Shown piece by piece: positions 45,243 to 53,570 of a stretch of 64,000 bases of DNA; positions within the stretch are counted from its first letter, which is position 1, and each line of letters opens with the position of its first letter. Where the stretch lies: contig NZ_JABBXA010000006.1 of assembly GCF_014161445.1 (NCBI RefSeq), forward strand, positions 186,001 through 250,000, read 5' to 3'. The notes beneath the pieces were generated by a model. That model was not told the origin of the DNA and ran no database searches. It saw nothing but the letters and a program-made list of their open reading frames with translations. Source of the stretch: Microbispora sp. H13382. Its GTDB lineage: Bacteria; Actinomycetota; Actinomycetes; Streptosporangiales; Streptosporangiaceae. The position numbers and the translations under genes are program-made.

Positions 45243-46529
45243 GTGACCGTGGCCGCGAACCAGGAGAGATCGACGTTCCGGGCGTGCTTCGCCGTCCCGG
45301 AGTTCCGCGTGCTCTTCGGGAGCCAGCTTCTGCTGGTCCTGGGCGACACCGTGAAGATGCTCGCGTTCTCCGTGCTGGTTTACGCGCGCACGGAGTCGCC
45401 GGGCCTGGCCGCGCTGGCGTACATGATCGGGTTCCTGCCGCAGGTGGCGGGCGGGGTGTTCCTGCTGTCGCTCGCCGACCGGTGGCGCCCGCGGGCCCTG
45501 ATGGTCGCGGGCGACCTGCTGCGCGTGGCCACGTGCCTCGTCCTCGGTGTCGGCGACCTGCCGATCGGGGTCATGCTCGCGCTGGTGTTCGCGGCGGGCG
45601 TGCCCACGCCCCTGTTCTCGGCCGTGCGCGCCGCCGTGCTGCCGGACGTGCTGGTGGGAGATGCGTACGTGCTCGGCCGCGCGCTGTTCACCACGACCTC
45701 GGCGGGCGCGCAGGTGGCCGGGCTGGCCGTCGGCGGCGGTCTGCTCGCCGTGACCGGCCCTCTCAGGGCGCTGCTGATCACCGCCGCGCTCTCGCTGGGC
45801 AGCGCGGCGGTGGCCCGGTTCGGGCTGCGCGACCGCCCGGCGCGCGCCGCGCACTCCGCCCCGCATCACCGGGCCGGGGCCGTACGGACGACGCTACGGG
45901 TCAACCGGGCGCTGCTGGCCGACCGCGCCGTCCGGGGACTGCTGCTCGCCGGATGGCTGCCGCCGATGCTCGCGATCGGCGCGGAGGCCGTCTACGTGCC
46001 GTACCTCACGGGCGAGGGGTCGCCGTGGGGCGCGGGGGTCGTGCTGGCCGCCGCGGCGGCGGGCATGGGCGCGGGAGAGTTCGCCGTCGGCAGGTTCGCC
46101 CCGCCCGCGGTGCGCGAACGGCTGACCTTCCCGCTGGCGCTCGCGCTGGGAGTGCCGCTGCTCGGGTTCGCCGCCCGCCCGGGGGTCGCCGGCGCGGCGG
46201 CGCTGGCCGCCCTGGGCGCGGCGGGGCTGGCCTACAACCTGGGGCTCCAGCGGCGGTTCCTCGACACGGTTCCCGAGGCCGCCCGCGGGCAGGCGTTCGG
46301 CCTGCAGACGTCCGGTCTGATGACGGCCCAGGCACTGGGCGCCGCCGCCGCGGGCGCCCTCGCCGAACTGGTGCCCGCCCATCTCGCCATCGCGCTGTCG
46401 GGCTGTGGCGTGATCGCCGTGGTGCTCACGCTGCGGCGTGATCTGCGCGGCGCCCTGTCGTCCGGCGTCAGCCCGCCGTACGGTCCCGGAGAGACAGGGG
46501 AGGGCGTTCGCCCGAGCCCCGCGGGATGA
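45243..46529 (+). CDS. MFS transporter
   Basis: A 428-residue major facilitator with about 12 helices (MFS_3-like, as in macrolide or drug exporters): FRVLFGSQLLLVLGDTVKMLAFSVLVY opens helix 1. GTG 45243 follows GGGAGGTGG; ATG 45222 is possible. Its last 62 bp overlap the convergent lacI-family gene. Probably an exporter controlled by the divergent ArsR-type protein. Confidence 0.85.
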   Translation: MTVAANQERSTFRACFAVPEFRVLFGSQLLLVLGDTVKMLAFSVLVYARTESPGLAALAYMIGFLPQVAGGVFLLSLADRWRPRALMVAGDLLRVATCLVLGVGDLPIGVMLALVFAAGVPTPLFSAVRAAVLPDVLVGDAYVLGRALFTTTSAGAQVAGLAVGGGLLAVTGPLRALLITAALSLGSAAVARFGLRDRPARAAHSAPHHRAGAVRTTLRVNRALLADRAVRGLLLAGWLPPMLAIGAEAVYVPYLTGEGSPWGAGVVLAAAAAGMGAGEFAVGRFAPPAVRERLTFPLALALGVPLLGFAARPGVAGAAALAALGAAGLAYNLGLQRRFLDTVPEAARGQAFGLQTSGLMTAQALGAAAAGALAELVPAHLAIALSGCGVIAVVLTLRRDLRGALSSGVSPPYGPGETGEGVRPSPAG

Positions 46530-47544
46530 GCCGCGTGGCCAGTTCGATCCTGCTGATCGGCCCCTCGTCCCCGGACAGGCGCATGAACAACAGATCGGCG
46601 GCCGTGCGGCCCAGCCGGGTGGGATCCTGCGCCACCACGGTGACGCCCAGCAGGTCGGCCAGCTCGAAGTCGTCGAACCCGACCAGCGCGAGGCCTCCGG
46701 CGGCGCCCGCGTCGGCGGTGTCCGTGAGCGACGCCAGCGCCCGCAGTGTCTCCACGGTGGTGCGGCCGTTTCCGGTCAGCAGGGCGGTCGGGGGATCGAA
46801 GGCCGTGAGCAGCCGGGTCAGGTCGGCCCGCATCCGCGCCGGGTCCGGCGGCCCCATGACCACCAGGCCCTCGTCGTACGGCAGGCCGGCCGCGGCCAGC
46901 GCCTGCCGGTAACCGCGCAGCCGCTCGGCGGCGGTGAAGATCCCGGGGGAGTCGCCGAGGAAGGCGATGCGGCGGTGGCCGTGCGCGATCAGGTGGGCCG
47001 TGCCCGCCCGTGCCCCGCCCGTGTTGTCGCAGAGGACGGTGTCCGCCTCGCACCCCGCGCCGGGCGGGCGGTCGGCGAAGACCGTCTTGATCCCGGCTTC
47101 GAACTCGGGCGCGAGATAGGCGTGGTCCCTCCCCGCGGGCACGATGATCAGCCCGTCCACGCGGCGGGCGCAGAAGGCGAGCACGAGGTCGCGCTCGCGG
47201 TCCGGGTCCTCCCGGGACGAGCCGCTGAACAGGAGGTAGCCGTGGTGCAGCGCGGCGTCCTCCACCGCCCGGCTGAGGCTGGAGTAGAAGGCGTCGGCGA
47301 CGTCCTCGATGACCAGGCCGATGCTCGCCGTACGGCCCCGCCGCAGGATGCGCGCGCTGTCGTTGCGACGGTAGCCGAGCCGCTCGATGGCCTCCTGCAC
47401 ACGACCGGCGGTCACGGTGTTGACGCCGGGTTCGTTGTTGACGACGCGGGAGACGGTCTTGAGCGCCACACCGGCCGCGGCGGCCACGTCGTTCATGGTC
47501 GGACGGCCGCGTCTCGTCTCTCCCACGCAGGGATCATCTCCCAT
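46468..47544 (-). CDS. LacI-family repressor
   Basis: A 358-residue regulator. The LacI helix-turn-helix is PTMNDVAAAAGVALKTVSRV (about 15-34), with the hinge helix RRNDSARILRRG, followed by a periplasmic-binding-like sugar domain. ATG 47544 is used. A palindrome with the same core as the one upstream of the ABC importer lies 12 bp before the start, so it probably regulates both itself and the importer. Confidence 0.9.
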   Translation of the reverse strand: MGDDPCVGETRRGRPTMNDVAAAAGVALKTVSRVVNNEPGVNTVTAGRVQEAIERLGYRRNDSARILRRGRTASIGLVIEDVADAFYSSLSRAVEDAALHHGYLLFSGSSREDPDRERDLVLAFCARRVDGLIIVPAGRDHAYLAPEFEAGIKTVFADRPPGAGCEADTVLCDNTGGARAGTAHLIAHGHRRIAFLGDSPGIFTAAERLRGYRQALAAAGLPYDEGLVVMGPPDPARMRADLTRLLTAFDPPTALLTGNGRTTVETLRALASLTDTADAGAAGGLALVGFDDFELADLLGVTVVAQDPTRLGRTAADLLFMRLSGDEGPISRIELATRLIPRGSGERPPLSLRDRTAG

Positions 47545-47555
47545 TTCAGCGCCCT

Positions 47556-47570
47556 AGACAACGTTGTCAG
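47556..47570. promoter_or_regulatory. LacI-type operator in front of the lacI-family gene
   Basis: AGACAACGTTGTCAG contains the perfect 12-bp palindrome GACAACGTTGTC (47557-47568), identical to the core at 40946-40957 before the importer operon. Confidence 0.8.
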
Positions 47571-47615
47571 TTCCATGGTGGGAGATGGTCGTTTTTGTGG
47601 GGACGTGGGGGTGCG

Positions 47616-48401
47616 TCAGGGGAGGTCCGCGCGGCTCGCGCCCCCGGTGGCGCGCAGGTCGGCCTCGATCCCGGCGGCGGTGGCGAGCAGCGGGGGCAGC
47701 AGGTCGCGGCGCGCGGACTCCGGCGTGGTGCGGCTGGCGTGCGAGGAGACGTTGACCGCCGCCGCCACCCGGCCGTCGCGGCCCCTGATCGGCGCGGCGA
47801 TCGACCGCAGCCCTTCCTCCAGTTCCTGGTCCACCATGGCCCAGCCCTGGGCCCGTACCTCGTCGAGCGCGGTGCGCAGGGCCACCGGCGACGTGGCGGT
47901 GTGAGGGGTCAGCCGCCGCAGGTCGGCGCGGGCGAGGTAGGCGTCGAGGTCCTCCGGGGACAGCCCCGCGAGCAGCACCCTGCCCATCGAGGTGCAGTAC
48001 GCCGGGAAGCGGGTGCCGATCGCGATCGTCACGCGCATGATCCGGGCCGTCGGCACGCGGGCCACGTAGACGATCTCGGTGTCGTCCAGCACCGAGACCG
48101 ACGCCGACTCGTGCACCTCGGCGGCGAGCCGCTCCAGGTGCGGCAGAGCGACCTCGGGCAGGGACAGGCTCGACAGGTAGGCGTAGCCCAGCTCCAGGAC
48201 CCGGGGCGACAGGGCGAAAAGCCGCCCGTCGGTCCGCACGTAGCCCAGGCCGGCGAGCGTCAGCAGAAACCTGCGTGCCGCGGCGCGGGTGAGACCGGTC
48301 TTGCGGGCCACCTCGCTGAGCGTCAGCTCCGGGCTCGTCGCGTCGAACGCCCGGATCACCGCCAGGCCCCGGGCCAGCGACTGGACGTGCTCCTCCGCCA
48401 T
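47616..48401 (-). CDS. IclR-family regulator
   Basis: A 261-residue IclR protein of the PcaR/PobR type. The helix-turn-helix is LTLSEVARKTGLTRAAARRF (about 26-45) and the effector domain has RIMRVTIAIGTRFPAYCTSMGRVLLA. Such proteins regulate aromatic or carboxylic acid catabolism. It is divergent from a CynX/NimT-type MFS gene, which is the likely target. Confidence 0.9.
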   Translation of the reverse strand: MAEEHVQSLARGLAVIRAFDATSPELTLSEVARKTGLTRAAARRFLLTLAGLGYVRTDGRLFALSPRVLELGYAYLSSLSLPEVALPHLERLAAEVHESASVSVLDDTEIVYVARVPTARIMRVTIAIGTRFPAYCTSMGRVLLAGLSPEDLDAYLARADLRRLTPHTATSPVALRTALDEVRAQGWAMVDQELEEGLRSIAAPIRGRDGRVAAAVNVSSHASRTTPESARRDLLPPLLATAAGIEADLRATGGASRADLP

Positions 48402-48472
48402 GGCCGCCCACCTCCCGACCGAACCCTAGCGCCGGACGGGGCTCGAAACACCGCGCCGGTAGGGTTTGGCGG

Positions 48473-49768
48473 GTGACGAGAGGGATCGTGGTTCATCGGG
48501 GAGATGCGCTGCTCATCGCCGGGTTCGTCCTGGCGGCGCTCAACCTGAGGCCCGCTCTCGCGGGCGTGTCACCGCTCCTCCCGGCCATCATGCGGGACCT
48601 CGGCCTCAGCCCCGCCGGAGGCGGCGCCATCACCACGGTGATGGTGGCGTGCCTCGGCCTGCTCGCCCCGGTCGCGCCCGCGCTGGCCACCCGCATCGGG
48701 CTGGACCGCACGCTGCTGGCCGGGCTGCTCGTCCTGGCCGCCGGCGTCGCGCTGCGCAGCGCGGACGGCGTGCCCGCGTTGTACTGCGGCGCGGCCCTGG
48801 CCGGTACGGCCATCGCCGTCATGAACGTCGTCATGCCGGGCCTCGTCAAACAGCACTTCCCGGACAGGGTCGGGCTCTTCACCGGCCTGTACGTCTCGGT
48901 CATGGTGGGCGGGGCCGCGACGGCCTCGGCGGCGATGGTCCCGCTGGCGGAGCAGGTCGGCTGGCGGGCCGCGGCGGGGTCGGCGGCCCTGCTCGCGCTG
49001 CTGGCGGCGGCCCTGTGGCGCGTGGCGCTGACCAGGGCGGCGTCGCTTCCGGCGGCACAGGCCCGGACGAAGGCGGCCCAGCCGGAGGTCTCCCCGGCCG
49101 AGGCGGCGCGATCCGTGGCGGGCCCGGAGCAGCCGTCGTCCCCGGAGGCGCGCGGGGCCCGCCGTCCCCGGCCCGGAGACCCCGGCCACCGGCCGTACGC
49201 GACCCTGCTCCGCGCGCCGGCGACGTGGCCGGTCATGGCGTTCATGGGACTGCAGTCGCTGACCTTCTACGTCCTGCTGGCCTGGCTGCCCACCGTGTTC
49301 CAGGCCGCCGGCCTGCCCGCAGACGAGGCGGGATATCTGCTGGGCCTGACGAACCTCATGCAGATCGCCGCGGCGCTGGTCGTCCCCCTGCACGCGGGCC
49401 GGGCCCGATCCCAGACGCCACACGTGGTCGTGGCCGTGCTGCTGACCGTCGGCGGATATCTGGGGGTGCTGCTCGCGCCCACCGTCACGCCGTGGCTGTG
49501 GATGATCGTCCTCGGGCTCGGCCAGGGGGCCTCGATCGCGCTCGCCCTGCTGATCATCACGCTGCGGGCGCCTGATCCGGCCTCGGTGACCGCGCTGTCG
49601 GCGGTCGCCCAGTCGAGCGGTTACCTGCTGGCCGCGATCGGGCCGCTCGCGTTCGGCCTGCTCCACGAGCTGTCCGGCGGCTGGACCGTGCCCCTGCTCG
49701 CCGGGCTGGGGGCGTGCGGCCTCCAACTGGTGTCGGGGATGCTCGCCGCCCGCCCGGCGCGGGCGTAG
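48473..49768 (+). CDS. CynX/NimT-family MFS transporter
   Basis: A 431-residue major facilitator with 12 helices. NLRPALAGVSPLLPAIMRDLGLS at the N-terminus is characteristic of the CynX/NimT (cyanate/2-nitroimidazole) branch, though the real substrate is unknown. A long hydrophilic central loop (about 190-240) is rich in Ala/Pro/Arg. Start GTG 48473. It ends exactly where the convergent Uma2 gene ends. Confidence 0.87.
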   Translation: MTRGIVVHRGDALLIAGFVLAALNLRPALAGVSPLLPAIMRDLGLSPAGGGAITTVMVACLGLLAPVAPALATRIGLDRTLLAGLLVLAAGVALRSADGVPALYCGAALAGTAIAVMNVVMPGLVKQHFPDRVGLFTGLYVSVMVGGAATASAAMVPLAEQVGWRAAAGSAALLALLAAALWRVALTRAASLPAAQARTKAAQPEVSPAEAARSVAGPEQPSSPEARGARRPRPGDPGHRPYATLLRAPATWPVMAFMGLQSLTFYVLLAWLPTVFQAAGLPADEAGYLLGLTNLMQIAAALVVPLHAGRARSQTPHVVVAVLLTVGGYLGVLLAPTVTPWLWMIVLGLGQGASIALALLIITLRAPDPASVTALSAVAQSSGYLLAAIGPLAFGLLHELSGGWTVPLLAGLGACGLQLVSGMLAARPARA

Positions 49769-50368
49769 TCAGCGCGGCAGCCGTTCGAGGTCGATCTCGA
49801 TGGGGAACGGAGTGCCGACCGTGAGCCGGGTGTGGTGGACGCCGGTCACCTGGTAGCCGGCTCCGCCGGCGTCGAGTTCGTAGGAGTAGACGAACGGCCG
49901 CCAGCCGGTGCTCTCGACCCGCCAGAAGTGCGGGATGCCGGCCGCCGCGTAGTGCCGTGGCAGCACGTCGCGGTCGGGGACGGCCGAGTCGGGGCCGGCG
50001 ATCTCGATGACCAGCCCCACCTCCTCGGCGAGGTAGCAGGTCCTCCGGTCGTCGGAGGCGGCGAGGTCGTCCACCAGGGACACGTCGGGGCGGGCACGCC
50101 GCTCCGGCTCCAGCAGGACGTCCATCCGGCTGACCGCCACCAGGTCGCCCGGCGCCTGCGCGTTCAGCGCCGTGCGCAGGCCGTAGGCCACACGTTCGCG
50201 GAACCGTGTCTGGGGGCCGGTGGAGATGAGGCCGGCGTCGAGGCTGTCGTCGTCCCCGCCGTCCCGCTGCTCGCCGGCGGCGGGACGGGGCGGGGAGAGC
50301 CGATCGGGGACGCCCCCGGCCCCGTCTCCCGGACGAGGCTGCAGCCAGTCATCGAGCACGCTGGTCAT
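49769..50368 (-). CDS. Uma2-family putative endonuclease
   Basis: A 199-residue protein of the Uma2 (DUF820) family, a PD-(D/E)XK nuclease-like fold common in actinomycetes and cyanobacteria. RPDVSLV and GLVIEIAGPDSAVPDRDVL...YAAAGIPHFW are the family marks. The usual DRxxKxxxYA lysine appears as Leu (DRDVLPRHYA), so catalysis may be lost. The first 50 residues are low-complexity and variable. Confidence 0.8.
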   Translation of the reverse strand: MTSVLDDWLQPRPGDGAGGVPDRLSPPRPAAGEQRDGGDDDSLDAGLISTGPQTRFRERVAYGLRTALNAQAPGDLVAVSRMDVLLEPERRARPDVSLVDDLAASDDRRTCYLAEEVGLVIEIAGPDSAVPDRDVLPRHYAAAGIPHFWRVESTGWRPFVYSYELDAGGAGYQVTGVHHTRLTVGTPFPIEIDLERLPR

Positions 50369-50418
50369 GGCAGCAGACTAGCGTCACGGTGCGTGATGAC
50401 CGAACTACTCGCATCGCC

Positions 50419-50958
50419 CTAAGCCGGGTCGAGCGGGCGCAATTCGTCCGCGTATCCGACCGAAAGGCGGCGCATGGTCCCGTCCTCGGTGATGGAGTAC
50501 TGCCCCATCCGCCACAGGGGTGGGGAGTACGCGTGGATCGAGACCGAGCCGGGCGCCTCGCCGGTCAGCCGGTGGATGTGGTCGGGCCCGAAGGAGAAGG
50601 CGTCGCCCGCCACGACCTGCGTCTCCAGGTGGGCGCCGCCGATGCGCGGGTTGCACTCCTTCAGCTCACCGGCCACGACGCGGACCGCGCCGGAGGAGAC
50701 GTCGTGGTCGTGCCAGCCGGTGTCGTCCCCGGGGCGCCAGCACAGCAGCCACACGTCCACGTACGAGTCCCGGTGCAGGGAGACGTAGTGGCGTCCCCCG
50801 TCCTCCGCGCCCTCGAAGCCGAGGTGGTGACGCCACAGCTCGGGCCGCCCGGCCAGGTCCTCCACCAGGGCGAGCAGTTCGCGGCGGTCGAGCGTGCGTG
50901 CGGGCAGGTCGGCGAAGGAGGCACACAGCGCGCCTTCCTGGATCGTGGGCGTGCTCAT
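50419..50958 (-). CDS. cysteine dioxygenase family protein
   Basis: A 179-residue cupin. The iron ligands are probably His83 and His85 (GWHDHD) and His129 (DHIHRL), as in type I cysteine dioxygenase, which oxidises cysteine to cysteine sulfinate. HAYSPPL is also typical. ATG 50958 follows AAGGAGT and overlaps the TAA of the amidohydrolase by one base (TAATG), so the two are coupled. Confidence 0.85.
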   Translation of the reverse strand: MSTPTIQEGALCASFADLPARTLDRRELLALVEDLAGRPELWRHHLGFEGAEDGGRHYVSLHRDSYVDVWLLCWRPGDDTGWHDHDVSSGAVRVVAGELKECNPRIGGAHLETQVVAGDAFSFGPDHIHRLTGEAPGSVSIHAYSPPLWRMGQYSITEDGTMRRLSVGYADELRPLDPA

Positions 50959-51878
50959 TACGGCGACTCCTTCCGGGACAGCAGGCGGCCTGGATTGGCC
51001 ACGCGGACGGCGTGATCGATGGCTCGTTGTGCGGGGTCGCCGGGGTCCGGCCAGACCGACTCGGCGTACGGCTGGTCGCTTCCGGCGACGAGGACGTCGA
51101 TCCCGAGTTCGCGGACCACCGCGTCGGCGGCCCGGGGGCCGTAGGACGACGTCTCGAGGAACAGGCCGGGGTCCACCAGGCCGCGCCCGGCGGCGCCCCG
51201 GCTCAACTGACGCTCCCTGTGCAGCGGGGCCAGCCCGGCCAGCAGCGCGAAGCACACCTTCAAGCGGGGATGCCGGGGCCGGCCGAACGCCTCGAACGCG
51301 TACCAGGCGGCGTGCATCTGCTGCACGTACGGCACGACGGCCGCCCACCACGCGGGGCCCGGGGCCGCGGCGGGGCCCGGGTGGACGAACAGCGGCAGGC
51401 CGCGCTCCTCCAGCACGTCGAGCAGCGGGGCGGCCAGGGCCAGTCCCCGGGCGTCGCCGAGCGCGGTCGCCGGAAGCTGCAGCCCGGCCAGGCCTCGGCC
51501 GGGGGCCTGGCCGGGGGCGTGGTCGAGGACGTGCGCGAGCCGTACGGGGTCGGGGTCGGTCACCGGGGCGGCGGCCCAGGCGCCGAACGGCGCGGGCAGC
51601 GCGCGGGCGTCGGCGTGGTAGGCGTCGATGAGCGGCCACGCCTCCTCCGGAGGCAGATGCTCGATGCCGAGCGGGCTCGACAGGGAGACGAGGGCGAGGT
51701 CGAGGTGGGCGTTGCGCTTACGCCGGATCTCCACGTCGTGGTCGGCCGGGTCCGCCTCGTACGGCGGCTCGCCGTCGAGGACGAGCGTCCATCCGTCCAG
51801 GAACGGCGGGCGGGTGCGGCGGCGCAGCGCGTCGACGAGGGACGGCGTCCACAGGTGCTGGTGCACGTCCACGCTCAT
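50958..51878 (-). CDS. amidohydrolase family protein
   Basis: A 306-residue metal-dependent hydrolase of the amidohydrolase-2 type: VDVHQHLW at the N-terminus (metal His pair), FVHPGPA in the middle and a final acidic VAGSDQPYAES. The substrate is unknown. Translational coupling to the cysteine dioxygenase gene suggests a shared pathway. Confidence 0.8.
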   Translation of the reverse strand: MSVDVHQHLWTPSLVDALRRRTRPPFLDGWTLVLDGEPPYEADPADHDVEIRRKRNAHLDLALVSLSSPLGIEHLPPEEAWPLIDAYHADARALPAPFGAWAAAPVTDPDPVRLAHVLDHAPGQAPGRGLAGLQLPATALGDARGLALAAPLLDVLEERGLPLFVHPGPAAAPGPAWWAAVVPYVQQMHAAWYAFEAFGRPRHPRLKVCFALLAGLAPLHRERQLSRGAAGRGLVDPGLFLETSSYGPRAADAVVRELGIDVLVAGSDQPYAESVWPDPGDPAQRAIDHAVRVANPGRLLSRKESP

Positions 51879-51945
51879 CGGCCCGGCCCTTCCGAGAAGT
51901 CCTAATTCCCTACTCAGAATACATGATTATCTGCCGGGTGTGACC

Positions 51946-51971
51946 CCGGGGCGGATCGCGACCCGCCCCGG
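51946..51971 (-). terminator. hairpin after the holin-like gene
   Basis: A perfect 9-bp GC stem (51946-51954 with 51963-51971), just beyond the minus-strand stop at 51978. Confidence 0.65.
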
Positions 51972-51977
51972 AGCCGG

Positions 51978-52349
51978 TCAGTCGTCGCCGAGGATCATGT
52001 TGAGGAGCCAGCTGATCACGCCGACGACGATGGCGCCCCAGAAGGCGGCCATGAACCCGTCGACGTGGAAGGGGAGGTCGAGCTGCTCGGCGAGCCAGCT
52101 CGTGAACAGCAGCAGGGCGGCGTTCACCACCAGGGCGAACAACCCGAGCGTGAGCACGTAGAACGCGCAGCCGATCGTCTTGATGACCGGCTTGATGACG
52201 GCGTTCACGAGGCCGAAGATCAGCGCGACCGCGAGGAGGGTGCCGATCTGCCTGGCCGTGGAGCCGGCGCTGACGGTGATGCCGTCCACCAGCTTGGTGG
52301 ACGCCCACAGGGCCGCGGCCACCACGATGATCTTGAGTATGACCTTCAC
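51978..52349 (-). CDS. phage-holin-family (PF04020-like) membrane protein
   Basis: A 123-residue protein with four membrane helices: LKIIVVAAALWASTKLVDGI and INGLVNAVIKPV-type segments (here FGLVNAVIKPVIKTIG) are characteristic of the chromosomal phage holin superfamily IV, widespread in bacteria outside prophages. GTG 52349 follows GGAAGGA. There are no phage genes nearby, so this is not evidence of a prophage. Confidence 0.85.
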   Translation of the reverse strand: MKVILKIIVVAAALWASTKLVDGITVSAGSTARQIGTLLAVALIFGLVNAVIKPVIKTIGCAFYVLTLGLFALVVNAALLLFTSWLAEQLDLPFHVDGFMAAFWGAIVVGVISWLLNMILGDD

Positions 52350-52532
52350 CTCAAGAATCCTTCCATGGCACGGCAAAGAGTGCGCGGTTCCCGTGTGGCC
52401 GATGCGGGGCGGACTCGCGCCGAAGGCCGGGTGGGGCGGCAAAAAGCTCGTCCGCTTCCGGCGGTCTTTCTCCCGTGGCGGGGGTATAAGGGGCAAACCT
52501 GGGGGAAACCCACGAGTTGGGGGTGAGATCGA

Positions 52533-52808
52533 ATGGACGTGGAAGAGCTCGAGTCGCTCCCCGCGAAGGAGCTGCACGACCGCGCCGTGCGCTACGCCGT
52601 ACGGCACGGCGACCTGGGCTTCCTGTGGGAACTGCTGAAGGTCATCCCGGCGGCCGAGGCCGCCAGCGGCAACACCGGCGAGACCGCGAACGACCTCAGC
52701 AGGGTCTCGGCGCTGCTCAGCGACGCGATCGGGGCGGGCGAGGGCGAACTCGGCGACGCGCTCCGGCCGGTCTACGTCGACTATCTGTCCAAACATCCCG
52801 ACGCCTGA
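52533..52808 (+). CDS. small hypothetical protein
   Basis: A 91-residue acidic soluble protein, largely helical (MDVEELESLPAKELHDRAV, WELLKVIPAAEAA). I do not recognise a family. It is followed 60 bp later by a two-component operon but has its own leader with a GGGGGTGAGA site. It appears genuine from codon use and length, not from homology. Confidence 0.65.
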   Translation: MDVEELESLPAKELHDRAVRYAVRHGDLGFLWELLKVIPAAEAASGNTGETANDLSRVSALLSDAIGAGEGELGDALRPVYVDYLSKHPDA

Positions 52809-52868
52809 GCGCGTCCCGTCCCCGGGAGCGCTCAGCAAGCTCTCATCTCCGCACGTCACAATGGCGGC

Positions 52869-53570
52869 GTGGTCAAGACACAGGTGCTCGTCGTCGACGA
52901 CGAACCCGAGGTCCGCGACGCGATCGCGCGGGCGCTGCGCGTGGAGGGATACGGCGTGGCGACCGCCGGGGACGGCGTGGACGCCCTCGACGCCATCGAC
53001 GGCGTCGCGCCCGACCTCGTGGTGCTCGACGTGCTCATGCCGGGCATGGACGGGATCGAGGTCTGCCGTGCGCTGCGCGGCGACGGCAACCGGCTGCCCG
53101 TGCTCATGCTGACGGCCCTGGACGGCATCGGCGACAAGGTGGCCGGCCTGGACGCGGGCGCCGACGACTACCTGGTGAAGCCGTTCGCGCTGGAGGAGCT
53201 GTTCGCCCGGGTGCGCGCCCTGCTCCGCCGCGCCGCGCCGCCCCCGGAGGCGGGCTTCGCCGACCTGGTCCTGCTGCCCGACAGCAGGCAGGCCCGGCGC
53301 GGCCGCCGGCTCATCGACCTGACGAGGACCGAATACGCCCTGCTCGACCTGCTGATCCGCAACGGCGGCCAGGTGCTGACCCGGCAGGTCATCCTGGAAC
53401 GCATCTGGGGCTACGGCTTCCGGCCCGGGTCCAACCCGCTGGAGGTCTACATCGGTTATCTGCGTAAGAAGACCGAGGCGGGGGGCGAGCCGCGGCTCAT
53501 CCACACGGTCCACGGCCTCGGCTACGCGCTCAGGGAGCCCGCCGCCTCTCTCGCCGGGGAGGAGCCGTGA
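52869..53570 (+). CDS. OmpR-family response regulator (MprA-like)
   Basis: A 233-residue regulator. The receiver domain has Asp10/11, phospho-acceptor Asp54 (VVLDVLMPG), Thr82 and Lys104 (VKPF). The C-terminal winged helix reads RTEYALLDLLIRNGGQVLTR and HTVHGLGYALR. It is coupled to the kinase gene (GTGA overlap at 53567). The pair resembles MprAB-type cell-envelope stress systems. Start GTG 52869. Confidence 0.92.
   Translation: MVKTQVLVVDDEPEVRDAIARALRVEGYGVATAGDGVDALDAIDGVAPDLVVLDVLMPGMDGIEVCRALRGDGNRLPVLMLTALDGIGDKVAGLDAGADDYLVKPFALEELFARVRALLRRAAPPPEAGFADLVLLPDSRQARRGRRLIDLTRTEYALLDLLIRNGGQVLTRQVILERIWGYGFRPGSNPLEVYIGYLRKKTEAGGEPRLIHTVHGLGYALREPAASLAGEEP

Noticed and set aside
51978-52349. 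Prophage evidence from a holin-family gene
   Set aside because: This family is mostly chromosomal. No integrase, capsid or lysis gene is nearby.
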